This document shows, one piece after another, positions 1 to 12,133 of a DNA stretch of 64,000 bases. Source of the DNA: Cryptomeria japonica (Eukaryota > Streptophyta > Pinopsida > Cupressales > Cupressaceae); the NCBI RefSeq assembly GCF_030272615.1, contig NC_081407.1, forward strand, positions 138,080,897 to 138,144,896. The letters are read 5' to 3'. A model generated the notes under the pieces. The model did no database searches. It was not told the origin of the DNA and saw only the letters and a list, made by a program, of their open reading frames with translations. Each line of letters opens with the position of its first letter. Within the stretch, counting starts at the first letter, position 1. A program made the translations under genes and the position numbers.

Positions 1-273
1 TGAGGATGACTCATTTATTTTAATTCCTTTATTAAGGATTAAAGAATATTAGTTTTTTCCTCCTTAAGAGGATTTTGGGCCATATTGCACACACATAGCA
101 TGAATGGTGGCATTCATAGAGATTAGAGTTACTTTGTAACTCCTCTCCTCATATCTATTTAAGAGATGCTTCTCCTCTCATTTTTCACAAGATATCATTG
201 TGATAAGCTTCTTTCTCTGTCAGGTTATTATCATTCATTCATAATAAATAAAGGATATTTGGTAATATTTCTT

Positions 274-312
<39 letters not shown>

Positions 313-371
313 GTTATTATCATTCATTCATAATCAATAAAGGATATTTGGTAATATTTCTTCAATCAACA
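1..371 (+). repeat. Element A 5' LTR (left part off-window)
   Basis: Matches 6530-6809 (shared stretches such as 'cacacacatagcatgaatgg' and 'taactcctctcctcat'). A (CT)n tract at about 276-311 separates two copies of a block of about 50 bases (226-277 and 312-370, 'ttattatcattcattcata'), absent from the right LTR. The 3' boundary is uncertain: a primer-site-like 'tggtattcaaggag' lies at about 418, so the LTR could extend to about 416. Confidence 0.75.
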
Positions 372-2333
372 AACTACTTGGATTTAGTTCATTTCTTGCT
401 CTTATAATTCCTTTCATGGTATTCAAGGAGGTTACTAATCCTTGTTTAAGTTAAAGTTGATGAAAGTTGTCTTGTCTTGCAAGTTCACCTTCCTTGGAGG
501 AACTCTTTGAGAGACTAGGAGAGTTTAATCTAAAATTTATTTTGTTTGCATCTTTTTATCTTGTTTAGTTTAGTTTCATAAGTCATTTTTTTTTTCTAAT
601 TATATCTGTAGTGTCATCAAATTGCGACCCATGCAATTTTAACCATATTTTGGGTCCTCACCTTGGCGACAACATCTCCTTCCTTAACCAAGACCTATTT
701 CTGCATATCCAACCCTTCTCTCTTTGTCCTCAATTTCTGTAGTTGTTATTGATAACTAGGTTTATATTATAAAAACTTTCTTTCAACCTACTTTATTCTC
801 AAGGAATTCATCCTATTGGTTTTCCTCAATTTTCTTTTAGTGCATATTGTCATTTTTTTTAAATAAAAATTTATTTGCATTCTGTGTAAACTTGCATTTT
901 TTTTTATTGTTGTTTGATATTTCTATTCAAAGCCAACATAAATAATTCTATCTCTTACCTATCTTTGTTATCTATCTTTGTTCTAATCTTATCTTTGTTA
1001 TTTGTTCTAAATTTTAATTACTTAGTGCAACAGTAATTAAAATCTAATGTTTGGCAACCTCTGTGTTTGCATTTAAGTCTTCTTTCATCCATCATTGGTT
1101 GAAAAGGCTCACCTTGCATCCTTCTTGTATAGCTCTACCTTTGAACTTTGGCGGTTTCATGCTCATGCATTGGGTCTCTAATATAATAAGAAGTTGTCTT
1201 ATTGCATTCCACTCTTTATATCCATGTTCTCTTATGTTCCTTTTATCACCTCTATCTACTCTAAGCTTCACCTATTTTGTGTCTCTCTTTCTTTCATTCT
1301 CTATTTTGCTTCATTCTAACTTGAGCACTTTATTTATTCATTAGCCTTTTGCAATTCTTTGGTTATTTTCACTACCTACCTTATACCACAATCTTCCTTC
1401 TCCCACGCTTGCTGCTCTCCAATCTCTTGTTTTCTCATCTACCTTGTGCACCTCTCTTTATCTGTGCACCTTGCGTTGTACCTTGCATACTACTTTGCAC
1501 CTCCCTTTCTCCCTAACCTTGCACACTTCTATAGTCCCTTCACCCTACGCTCTCGTGTCTGTTGTATAATGTCTCAGAGTAGGTTGGTAATGATAACAGT
1601 TGGGTTCTAATTTTCTTTTTGTGCAATCATTAGTGTAACATCTCCTCTCCCAAGCTTCAATATGCCTCTTCACCAATGATTGTAACTGTTTGTTTTCAGC
1701 TTCACCTAATCCTTTCCTCATGTGGAAGCTTAACTTTGCCTTGCAGGTCGCTTTAAGGATATTTTTCTGCAACTATTCTCACTCTTATATTTAAAATTTT
1801 TAAGTTTGTAATTTACTTTATACTTTATCTTGTATTTCAAGTTGTTTAATATCCTTTATAATTAAACATTTCTTTTTAAGCTATTTTCAAAAAATAATTT
1901 ATTATATTTTCATATAATATAAATTTTAATCTTATTAAGTTATTGTCTTTTAAACCTAATCTTACTTAAGTTAAAAAGTTTTAATTCAATAATAAAGTTC
2001 TTTAAAGTTCTTTTAAAATGAGTTATTTTCTATTTAATTATTCAGTTCTAGTTTTTTTTTTTTAAAGTTTATTATTAAAGTGTAATCAATTTTGTTTTAA
2101 ACAAATTAAAGTTTAACTATATATTTCTTTCATATTTTATATATTATTTTTCAATCAATTTATAGTTATTATTACAAAATTTCATAAGGAGTTTTATTTC
2201 AAGTTTTTATTTCCTCTAACAATTTTTTTTTTCAAACTTATTTTAACAAAGGATGTTATTTTCATTTTTTAAACAAAGGGGATAATTTTTATTTATTCAT
2301 CTAACCTTTCTTGTGCAAGTTTGTTTTGCAAAG
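372..2333 (+). other. AT-rich leader region of element A, no gene recognised
   Basis: About 1.95 kb between the LTR and the first gag homology. It holds poly-T runs, pyrimidine-rich stretches (about 1050-1600) and only short chance reading frames with low-complexity Leu/Ser/Phe composition. No conserved domain, target duplication or LTR end was recognised. It is unusually long for a copia leader, so it may hide an older, unrecognisable insertion. Confidence 0.5.
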
Positions 2334-2769
2334 ATATCCACATTAATTCCTGAAATTAGGTTAAATAGCAATAATTATCATTTTTGGAAAACACATATAT
2401 CATTCATCTTTCGCTTTAAGAATCTATTAGATGTTGCAACTAATTCAACATTTGAGCCTCTGACAACTGCTCCTTAAGACGATCAAGACAGATGGAAGGC
2501 TCAAAATGAGGAAGCTCTTGGACTCATTGGTATTTCAATGGTTCCCAAACTTTATGTTCTCATTGGGAATTGCATTAAACCTCATGAAGCATGGGTGATT
2601 CTCAAATCCACTTATGATAATTTAATGAATCAAGAAAGATCCAAATTCAGGATCAAATCAAAGATCTCAGCTGATATGGTAGAAGGCTTGCCTAATATTG
2701 TTCCTTCTAAAATTGTATGCACAAGATGCATGAGTGGTAAGATGCATAGGGAGAACTTTCTAAATGTCA
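2334..2769 (+). pseudogene. Element A gag fragment joined to a GAG-pre-integrase fragment
   Basis: In one frame the sequence encodes a copia gag N-terminus ('NNYHFWKTHI' start-like motif, then 'KPHEAWVILKSTYDN', as in the UBN2/gag-polypeptide family). It passes directly into a GAG-pre-integrase motif ('VEGLPNIVPSKIVCTRC', 'GKMHRENF'). The rest of gag, the zinc knuckle and the protease are missing, so an internal deletion joined the two parts. There is an in-frame TAA at 2475. Gag forms the virus-like particle; the pre-integrase segment lies upstream of the integrase core. The reading is cut at about 2770 by a solo LTR and resumes in integrase after 3904. Confidence 0.75.
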
Positions 2770-3904
2770 TGTGAAGTAGGGTACCTGCAACTGCAACACA
2801 AACACTCAATAGATCATTACAAGCATGGTTAGAAAATTGAAATTAAACTAAAGATAAACCATGACAAAGCGACCTATCATCTCCTAAGGGATACAAGTGT
2901 GTATTTGCTCTCAGATCTAGATAAGCAATCCCAATGACTTGACTACACCTAGACAAGGGATTTAAAATGATGATGATATGCAGGCTAGATGAGATTGATT
3001 ATGCTAGATTGATCCAATAGTGTAATTAAGCTAATGATATGCATGATTAAGCTATGATGATGATGATGCAATTAAGATAGAATATAGATTGATTAAGCTA
3101 CATGATTCAATAATTATGCTAGAAAATGATCAAATTAAGCTAGATCTAAGATGCAATTGCCTATAATAACAATTATTAAATAATATGCTAAAATGGATAT
3201 GCCTATAGTAATAATGCCTAGAATGATATGAGATGGGATCCTTTGTGCTCCAAAATGGGGGATATTTATAGGATTTCCAAGGCCAAGGGTGAAGTGGTAG
3301 GAATCAACGGTCAAGATTGAGTCTAAAGATATCAAGGGTCAAATTGGAGGAGGTTGGAGAAGAGGTTGGAGGGAGGGACACTTGTCATCTCTATGGTGAC
3401 AAGTGTCAAGGATCCTTGCTCATAAGAGGGCAAGTGTCCAAGAGAGGACACATGTGGCCAAAGTGCCATGTGTCTCAAAGAGAGAATATCCAACCCATAG
3501 GAGGTTAGGATGTGCAAGATAGGATAGGGTTAGTTAAACCCAGGGTTAGGTTAAGAGATGGTTAGGTTATGTGTTTAGAACTTAGGAGGCATGTGGGTAA
3601 CTTGAATTTAAAAATTCAAATAATAGGAAAAGGCTAATTAACTTTCAACAACTCATAAATTGATTTGTTTTGATTAATTAGGGGATTAGAAGAAATAAAT
3701 TAAATGGGGGAGATGATTAATTAATCAAAGGGGACTATTGAGATGAACCTATTAAATAAATTGCTAGATTCATTAGTAAGTATATGAATGAAAGAATTTA
3801 ATCAAATTGCTAATGGATTCAATTAAATTGTGAAGGGGGATTAATTAAATAATTTCTTATTTAATTAATTATCTTCATACTAGTTTTAGGTGTATACACT
3901 ACAA
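2770..3904 (-). repeat. Solo LTR inserted in element A integrase
   Basis: An unrelated 1.1 kb block interrupts the pre-integrase/integrase reading of element A. Read on the minus strand it starts TGTAGTGTATACACC and ends near CTACTTCA, giving TG...CA ends. It contains no coding sequence and resembles the LTR of element L: 'acaagtgtcaag' blocks, 'atttatag', and AT-rich 'ttaattaaat' runs before the end. The flanks show only an imperfect target duplication (tgtca / agtca). A solo LTR is the simplest reading; a truncated element is the alternative. Confidence 0.6.
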
Positions 3905-6400
3905 AGTCAACCATGGAGGGAAAATCATAAGTTGCACCTTGTTCATAGTGACCTTTTGGGACCCATGGAGAATACCTCCATCCAAGGATTAAGGTATTCA
4001 TTTACAATTTTCAAGAAGAACATGGATCTATTTTATTCATAGTAAGGATCAAGTTCTTGATATTTTTGTTGAATTTCATAAGTTTGTTGAAAGCCAATCT
4101 GGATTTAAGATTAAAATTCTTAGAACCGATAATGGTAAGGAATATGTGAATAATGCATTTACTGGTTATTTTAAATCTAAAACCATTGCTGAAATGTCTA
4201 GATGTTTGTTGGAAGCTAAAAATATGCATTATAAATTTTGGGTTGAAGCTATGGCTTGTGCTACTTATCTCATAAATAGGTCTCCTACCAAAGCTTTAAA
4301 GGATATAAATATTAAATAAGCTTGGTCTAGTAGAAAGCCCAATCTTAAGCATTTAAGGATTTTTGGTTCAATTGCTTATGTTCGTAAACCTAAACAAAAA
4401 AGGGAAAAAATGGATTCTAAATATTCTCCTTATATTTTTGTTGGTTATGATGAGAATTCTAAAGCATATAGGGTTTATAATCCTATTTCTAACAAATTTA
4501 AAGTTACTAGAGATATATAAATTACTGAAAATTGTATTCATGATTTCTCTAAAGTAAATCATAATGTTTTTTCTCAAAGTAAAGTAGTGTTTGTGGAGGA
4601 CAATCCTCCTTCTCTAAACCATCCTAATGCATCTCTTCCTCAAATTAATAATGATAGTGCTAATGATTATGATAATTCTAGTTTGATTCTTCTTCTTCTA
4701 GTGATGATTCTATTACTTCTAAAAGAAAGCCTAAATGGTTTTAAACTTTGCTTCAAGAAAGTGATGATTATTTAACTAGAATGGACAGACTTAAGGCTAG
4801 AAAAACTAATTATTGCAATTATGCTTTGATGTCTACTATTATGAATATAAATAATCCTAAATCCTTTGACCAAGCTTGAAATTAACCACATTGGGAAAAG
4901 GATATGGAAGAGGAATATGATACTTTGATTTCTAATCAAACTTGGGATTTAGTTCCTTTACCTCAAGCTAAGATTATTTTTTCTTGTAAATGGTTATATA
5001 AAACTAAGTTCAATGTTAATAATGAAGTTAGTAAATTTAAATCTAGATTAGTTGCTAAAGGTTTTTATCAAATATAAGGCCTTTATTATAATGAAACCTT
5101 TGCCCCTATTACTAAAATGCCTACTATTAAACTTGTTCTTTCTTTATAGCTTCTCATATATGCATTGTCCTATTCATCAAATGGAATTTAAAAGTTCTTT
5201 TCTAAATGGTCATTTGCATGAATAAATTTATATGTCTCAACCTCCTGGGTTTGTTAAGGAAGGCAGTGAAGATTTAGTTTGTAAGTTAAAGAAATCTATC
5301 TATGGATTGAAACAATCTCCTACAGAATGGTATTCTAAAATAATGCTTTCTTTATTTCTAAAGGATTAATTAGAAGCAAAAATTATCCTAATTTATATAT
5401 TAAGCACAATGAAGACAATATTATGATTTTTATTTTATATGTTGATGATTTAATTATCACTTCATTTTCTAATAGTTTGAATTCTGAAGTTAAGTTTCAA
5501 CTCTATCAAGAGTTTCAAATGACTAATTTGGGACTATTACATTATTTTCTGGCTATGCAAATTTGGAAAACATCTAATGTTATATTTCTATCTCAAAACA
5601 AATATACTCAAGATCTTTTAGATAAATTTAAAATGAATGATGTTAATCATGTGTATATTCCTGAATTAGGCACTAAACTTATGATTGATATGCAAAATCC
5701 TTTTGTTGATGCTACTTTATATAGACAACTAGTTGGAAGTTTAAATTATTTGACTCTTATTAGGCTTGATATTTCTTATAGTCTTGGTTTAGTTTTTAGA
5801 TTTATGTCTAAACATCAACAAACTCATTTCAAAGTTGCAAAAGGAGTTTTGAGATATGTTAAAGGTACTATTAATGTCGGTTTATTTTATGATGCAAATT
5901 GTGATTTTATTTTAAAAGGATATACTAAATCAAATCTATGGGGAGATCCCCATGAGGAGAAATCTACTCATGGCTATTGTTTCTTTGTTGGTTTAGGTGC
6001 AATTTCTTGGAATAGTAAAAAATAACAATCTACTTCTCTTGGTTCCACAAAAGCTGAATATAAAGCTTGTACTAGTGCATCTAAAAGAAGCTCTTTAGTA
6101 ATAAAGATGACTTTAAGACTTGGGGCTACCTCAAGAAGGTCCAACACCTTGGTATTGTAACAATAAAAGTGACATTGCCTTGGAAAAGAATCCAATATTT
6201 CATGCAAGGACCAAGTATATTGATCTTCAAAATAACTTCATTAGAGAACAAATTGAAGACAAGCAATTTTATCTTATCTATTGCAATGGACAAGATTGAG
6301 TTGTTGACATTCTCACTAAGCCACTATGTAAAGACAAATTCCAAATTTATTGTAAAAATCTTGGTTTACAACCCATTGAAGGGTGTGATGTAAACTCCCC
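3905..6400 (+). pseudogene. Element A pol remnant: integrase, RT, RNase H
   Basis: The integrase core resumes at about 3940-4250 ('HSDLLGPMENTS', 'ILRTDNGKEYVNN', 'YKFWVEAMACATYLINRSP'); the segment carrying the catalytic Glu is missing. The integrase C-terminal region follows at 4330-4600 ('LKHLRIFGSIAYV'). The RT thumb and palm lie at 4900-5640 ('LISNQTWDLVPLPQAK', catalytic 'LYVDDLIIT' at about 5437). RNase H at 5880-6400 keeps 'EEKSTHGYCFFVG' and 'STKAEYKACTSAS'. Stops and frameshifts occur throughout, including TAA/TAG in place of Gln or Trp codons. The longest clean stretch is 5423-6025. It cannot make a polyprotein. Confidence 0.85.
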
Positions 6401-6420
6401 AAGTAAATCTTAAGCGAGGG

Positions 6421-6809
6421 TGTTAGAATATCAATATTTACTTGGTAAAGGTTATTTATATGTATTATGTTTGGGATATTCCTTGCAATCCCTACATGTT
6501 TTTTTGTCTTTTGTGTCATCTCATACATGTGTGAGGGTGACTTATCTCTTTTATTTTTTTTATTAAGGAATATTAGTTTTTTCCTCCTTAAGAAGATTTT
6601 GCCACATTACACACACATAGCATGAATGGTAGCATTCATAGAGACGGGAGTTACTTTGTAACTCCTCTCCTCATCTCCATTTAAGAGATGCTTCTCCTCT
6701 CATTTTTTCACAAGATAGCATTGTAATAAGCTTATTGATCTCTATATATCTCTCTCTTCTTAGGCTATTTCCATTCATTCATAATCAATAAGGGGTTTTT
6801 TCTGTTACA
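6421..6809 (+). repeat. Element A 3' LTR
   Basis: Begins TGTTAGAATATCAATATTTA right after a short purine-rich 'gcgaggg' and the end of RNase H. It aligns with 1-371 from 6530 on and ends near TGTTACA. It supplies the first ~110 bases missing from the left copy. The exact 3' end is uncertain because the left copy was expanded by a duplication. Confidence 0.75.
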
Positions 6810-6827
6810 AATTTTAAGTTGATGGTG

Positions 6828-7968
6828 TGTTAGTATGGTTGTCATTGATGTCAACGTCTAATTTTGTGATTCAATGAGTGGATTGTGCTCTGCATTTTTG
6901 ATATGTTGTAGATGTGTTCAGGATGTGTTGGCATGTAGTTGTATATTGCCTTGAGATGATATTCTTATGTTTTGGTGGTTCGAAAGTTGTGATCTAGAAG
7001 TTTGTTAAGTGATGATGATGTTTTCTAGTAGAGTTTGCAAAGCTTTGCATTTCTCCGCATTTATAATTTTCTTGTTCCGATTTTTGGATTTATGTTATTC
7101 GTATATTCATCTTTGATATTCTGATTTGGAATGTGATGATGAGCTCTAGAGTCATGATTGTTGATATGTTCATTCTGGGTCTGGTTGACCTTGAATGATT
7201 TTGTTTTTTCTCTGATATTTGTGGCATATGGATAATGTGTTGTTTTGATCGAAGATGTGATGTGGTGTGGTCCACTTCTCATTCCTTTCCACCATGGGAA
7301 TGTTTAGTGTAGGCCCATTTCAAATTATTTTTGGGTGAATTGTTCTTTTGAGGTGACTTTGGGAGCTTCTGAATTCAAATTATTAGAATAGAAATTGAGG
7401 ATGATTGTAATGGGAAAATATAACAGAAGCAAGTGGATTTAAAAGAAAGATCTATTTTCTATGAATGTGTGTGAGGTTATGAAGATTTGAGGTTGAGTAG
7501 TGAATATTGTGTGTTGTTGTTGTTGTTTGGTACCGAAGGAGGTGAGCCAAAGATTTCTTTCGGCATTGCAACATTGTGGAAATCATGATTTTGTGGTGGA
7601 TTCTTTCTTTTTCCTTCTTCTTCTTCTTTTGAGCACTCAACCCTTCTTTTTCTGGTGGTTGTAACTGGGTAGTGATCCCACCTACAATGAGCATTCTAAT
7701 AGTGAGCCACCCTTTGTGAAAATCACCTTAACTGGTGTCACCCTAACAAGTGTTTCATAATTGAGAATTAGCATTCTCCGTGGTTTTTCCCTCCTTGGGT
7801 TTTCCACATATATTTGGTGCTCTTGTGTATGTTTTATGTGTGTTCTCTTTCATGATTATATCTATTTATTAGTAGTTTGTTTATCAAATCTATTTTTAAG
7901 GATAAGTAAAAGATTTTAATCGGTACAACTGATTCACCCCTCCTCTCAATTATCCGAGATATTCAACA
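6828..7968 (+). repeat. Element B 5' LTR
   Basis: Begins TGTTAGTATGGTTGTCATTG, related to the starts of the other families here, and ends TATTCAACA just before a primer site. 1141 bases. Near the end it has 'acaactgattcacccctcct', a decayed version of the LTR-end hairpin seen in C, D, F, H, I and K. Its mate is off-window. Confidence 0.8.
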
Positions 7969-7970
7969 AT

Positions 7971-7982
7971 TGGTATTAGAGC
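7971..7982 (+). promoter_or_regulatory. Element B primer binding site
   Basis: 'tggtattagagc' lies two bases after the LTR. It matches the usual copia initiator-Met-tRNA-complementary site tggtatcagagc with one difference. Confidence 0.85.
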
Positions 7983-8025
7983 TTTGGTTCCTAGAAACTG
8001 AGACTAACCGCTTGAGGATAGTACG

Positions 8026-8845
8026 ATGGAACATAAATTGACTATTCCAACCTTTTAAGGATCCGACTATATTTTTTTGAGATTAAAGATAAGAGGATAC
8101 TTGATTTCTTTGAGTTACAAGACATATAAAGTTATGGAGATGAAGTATGTGATACTAGAAAATGGTCCTACTACCCTAAATGAGATTGAAGCTTATAAAG
8201 AAAATGAATGAGCAAGGTATGCTACCTTTAGTGGCATATATAAAACTAAATTGGCAAAGGTTGTTGCATTGGATACTGCTTATGAATTTTGGGAAAGATT
8301 GAAAAACATCTACAAAGGAAATGACAAAATTAAGCTAGCTAATATGTAGACAACTAAAGGCAGATATGAGAACTTGAGGATAGAAGAAGGTGAAGACATA
8401 ACAAGTTATTTTCAAAAGGTTGATAGTGCAGTGAATGAGATCAGAAATCTTGGTGGTACCTTGGATGATAAGGATGTGATAGAGAATATCACGAGGACTT
8501 TACTGGAATGCTATAGTGACAAGATTGTAGTTATTGAAGAAACATGATCTATCCAAATTCACTAGAGAAAAATTATATGACACCTTGAATGCATTCGAGA
8601 TGATGAAGTTTGGTCAAGACAAAGAAAGAACTAAGATAACTTTTAAAGAAACAAAAGCTTCAAATGAAGATTCAGACGATAAGAGCCTGGATGAAATGGA
8701 AGCGAACTTTGTGAGAAAGTTGAAGAGAGGAACTGACAAGTATAAAGGTATGTTACCCCCTAAATGTTTTAAGTATGGAAAGATGGGTCATTAGGCATCT
8801 AGATATCCAAAAAGAGAAACAAAAAAAAAGTTCAAGGAAAACAAA
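8026..8845 (+). pseudogene. Element B gag remnant
   Basis: Starts at an ATG 44 bases after the primer site. UBN2-type gag matches are spread over frames ('YKTKLAKVVALDTAYEFWER', 'GRYENLRIEEGEDITSYF', 'VDSAVNEIRNLGGTL'). An acidic linker and 'NFVRKLKRGTDKYKG' lead to a degraded zinc knuckle ('CFKYGKMGH', then a stop, second Cys replaced by Tyr). At least five stops or frameshifts occur. The linker and knuckle region resemble the gag of D ('VRKLKRGSDKYKGKMPLKCF'), so B and D are related families. Gag would form particles and bind the genomic RNA. Confidence 0.8.
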
Positions 8846-8848
8846 GGA

Positions 8849-10703
8849 ATGTTCAATAAGAAATCCTACTATGTTAAAGATGATGGTATTTCAAATGATG
8901 AGTTAGATTATGAAGATGGTGATTGTTTATTCTTGGTTGAAAAAGATGAATCTAAAACTAGTAATAATAAGGAAATGTCTAAGGTTGTTGAAACTGTTGC
9001 ATCAACATTTCATGTTAGAAGAGATAGAAATGAATGGTTGATTAAGTGGATGTTCAAATCATATGACTGGTGGCAAAAGTATGTTTATAAAACTTGAAAA
9101 GTATGATGGTGGTTTTGTTAGATTTGGAGATGATCAAACTACTTATATTGCTGGAATTGGTTCTATTACTTTTGATGGAAAACATAATATTGACAATGTA
9201 TACTGTGTGAAAGGATTACATCATAATCTCTCGACTGTTGGACATATGTGCAAAAATGGTTATAACGATGTTTTGAATCGGGATGGTGGCTATGAGATCT
9301 GTAAGAGATCCAAAACTATTATTGTTGTAGGAAAGAGGACAAGTGGAAAAATGTATCAATTGGAAGCTTCTATAGGACATTTATTATTATCTCATATCAA
9401 TGAAAGTTGGCTATGGCACCAGAGGACATTTCACATCAATTTTGACAATTTGATGAAGATTAGTTTGACAAGAGCTATGAGAGATTTACCAAGACTAACT
9501 AAACCAGATACTAGTGTTTGCAAATAATGTCAAGTGAGAAAATAGAAAAAGGGAACATTCAGAGGAAAGGAACAATATTATACTAGACTATTGGATTTGG
9601 TACACACAAACTTATGCAGTTCGACCAGAATGAGGAGTTTACAAGGTGAGAGGTATTTCATGTTGTTAATTGATGATCATTCTAGATTGAATTGGGTTGC
9701 ATTTATAAGAGAAAATTTAGAGGCATTAGAAAATTTTAAGATATTCAAAGATAGAGTTGAAAATGAAGTTGATAGAAGAACCAAATGCTTAAGATCAGCC
9801 AGAGGAGGATAATTTGTTTCTAATGAATTTGATAATTTTTGTGAGAAATATGGGGTTAGGAGATATTTGTCTACACCTAGGACACCTCAATTGAATGGTG
9901 TGGTAGAACGAATGAACAAGACTATACAAGAAGCAACACGAACTATGATCAAAGAAGAAAACCTACTAGAAGTGTACTGGAGAGAGGCAATACACGCCAT
10001 AGTATATACCCTTAATAGAGTTCTATTTAAAAAGAAGTATGGGAAGACATCATATGAGTTATGACATAGAAGGATTCCCTCAATGAGGTATTTTAAAGGT
10101 TTTAGGAGAAAATTATATATCTAAAGAGACAAAGGAAATCTTGGAAAGTTTGACAACATAGTAAATGAAGGTATATTTCTAGGATATTCTAAAAAGAGAA
10201 AATCTTATAGATGTTACAACAAGAGACTGATTCATAAAATTGTTGAAAGTGCAAATGTGAAGGTTGAAAAAATAATTTCTAAAGACTCGGGTATACAAGC
10301 AGGATATGAATTTGATGAGTCCACAACAAAAGAAGAGGAGAAGAGAAGAGAAGAAGATAGAAAAAATAAACTCAAGTTTCTCTGACAACTGCTTCTAAGA
10401 CCCCAAGGTATGTTTAAAATAATCACTTATAAATTAAATCATAGGAGATAAGAATAGAGGTGTAATTAGAAGAAGTAAAGTTGTTGATGAGAAAGTTCTA
10501 CGGTGTTTACTTTTTGAAACTAACCTAAGACAGTTGAAGAAGCATGCAATAATGAAAATTGGATGAAGGCCATGAAGGAAGAGTTAGATCAAACTGAGAA
10601 GAATCAGACTTGGGAATTAGTCACTAGAACGATAACCATATATAAGAATATTATTGGAACAAAGTGATTGTTCTAGAATAAGCTGGATGAAGATGGTCAT
10701 GTT
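8849..10703 (+). pseudogene. Element B protease, integrase and start of RT (broken)
   Basis: A Lys/Asp-rich linker (8849-9030) precedes the aspartic protease. The motif reads 'SGCSNHMTGG' from about 9045, but the catalytic Asp codon just before it is damaged by a small deletion. GAG-pre-integrase (9400-9527, 'INESWLWHQRTFHINFDN') and integrase follow. The first catalytic position is Asn ('LVHTNLC'), the second sits in a damaged 'RSARGG', and the Glu is kept in 'NGVVERMNKT'. The RT start (10560-10703) is 'WMKAMKEELDQTEKNQTWE'. The reading ends at GTAGG (10704-10708), where element C is inserted, and resumes at 17304. Confidence 0.85.
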
Positions 10704-10708
10704 GTAGG

Positions 10709-11773
10709 TGTTAGGTCTCATAGACAACTGAGAGGGGGGGGGGGTGTGAATCAGTTGTCCAATAAATTCAACCAAAATCATCTTAACCAAAACTTAACAC
10801 TTAATACCGGTAAACCAAAATTTTATGTCGGTAGACAGTTTTAACAGTTAATTGCAATACCCATAAAGATTAATGCATGAAATAGAAAGACAATAACATC
10901 CACAACATGTAACACCAATATTTGTACGTGGAAACCCTGTAAGGGGAAAAACCACAGTGGGAAGCCTTACCCATAATCAAATGATACTATTGCAGATAGT
11001 ATGTGTTTACAATATGAATTCTACACATGTAGAAAGGCCAGCTGCCTAGAGCTCACTGCTCAATCACAAAATGAGAGTCACACTGACTACAATTGGATGG
11101 TTAAATCCAATGATAATGTACTGTACAAAATAGCATCTTCATATGCTGGATTCAGTACCGGTTAAGTTTTGATAGCCTTCACAAAATCCTTCTTCAACCT
11201 TCAAATGATGTATGCGTGTATAGCTCTACTTATTTTTGCATATACCTTAATGCAATCCTCTTCCCAATCACATATCGATCTTACAAATAAGATCTTACAT
11301 ATATACCATAACCTAAGACCAATTGAATAGGTCAGCTCACTAAAAGATATTACAATAAAATCAATTACAAACAAATCAATATCTGATGCATGATGTTGGC
11401 TCAATGCATTTACAATAATAATAAATCATCTCCTTAACATGTCGTGCTGATCTAGAATAGATAAGTCTACCGGTGTTTATCCTGGACCTATTTGCCAGTA
11501 ACAACAAATATGCAAACCCGAATAAATAGTTAACCAAATCTCCAAAACAAAAGTGATCGAATAATGTCTTCGACATAACCAAGTAGTTTCCAAGTCATTC
11601 TGAGTGCCGGTGAATAATATAATCTATCGGTGAACCAAATACCAGTGTTTTGCATAAGTCTCTGTCTTGCCAATGAACATAACCAAAATCTCCAAGTGCT
11701 GATAAGAGTTGACAAGTAATGACAGGTGTTGATAGCAATGAAAAAACCATATCACCATGCCAAAATACCAATA
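10709..11773 (-). repeat. Element C 3' LTR
   Basis: 1065 bases, homologous to 16331-17303 and to the LTRs of H and I. Close to its transcript-sense 3' end it carries a hairpin (GACAACTGA / TCAGTTGTC at 10723-10759) around a poly-C loop interrupted by one A. The short open frames on its minus strand have no homologous counterpart and are not genes. Confidence 0.92.
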
Positions 11774-12133
11774 ATCTCCCCCTTTGGCATTGATGGCAAC
11801 ACAAGATGGAAAAACCATCAAAGTGCCAAAACATAAATGCCCAAAAACCAACAATCTCCCAAAGAGATCATTAACCAGAAATAAAAAATACATAATATCA
11901 TCTCACTCCAAAGTAATAATCTCTCCCCCTAGGAATAATATGTGTTATCCATGTGTTTTTCCAATCAATCTCTCCCCCTTTGACATCAAATGCCAAAGAA
12001 ATACAAAACCAAATACAAAATAGCAACTCTTTTATTATACCAACTACTCCCCCTGAGAAGTAGCTCTCCTCATCAAAGCCGAAATAAAATATTTCTCTGT
12101 TAATATTGTCGGTTGATGACAAACATCAACTGT
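11774..12133 (-). promoter_or_regulatory. Element C polypurine-tract array
   Basis: Between the pol stop and the 3' LTR, four copies of a GGGGGAG motif occur on the minus strand (about 12045, 11972, 11922, 11780). The one touching the LTR is the expected plus-strand primer. Two are preceded by an inverted repeat of the type TTTGGCAT...ATGTCAAA. H and I have the same four motifs in the same order. Multiple polypurine tracts upstream of the 3' LTR are known in Sireviruses. Confidence 0.8.

Larger units (their letters stand above)
1..6809 (+). mobile_element. Element A: decayed Ty1/copia LTR retrotransposon
   Basis: Two similar LTR sequences (1-371 and 6421-6809) flank gag and pol remnants on the plus strand in copia order (gag, integrase, RT, RNase H). 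The left LTR begins inside the window at a point matching about 110 bases into the right LTR, so the element starts just off the left edge. Coding parts carry many stops and frameshifts and a 1.1 kb insertion. By sequence it is a different copia lineage from elements B, C, D, H and I. Its right end lies 18 bases before element B. Confidence 0.85.

Noticed and set aside
5423-6025. 200-codon open frame as a functional reverse transcriptase
   Set aside because: Only the C-terminal part of RT and start of RNase H; upstream pol is full of stops.
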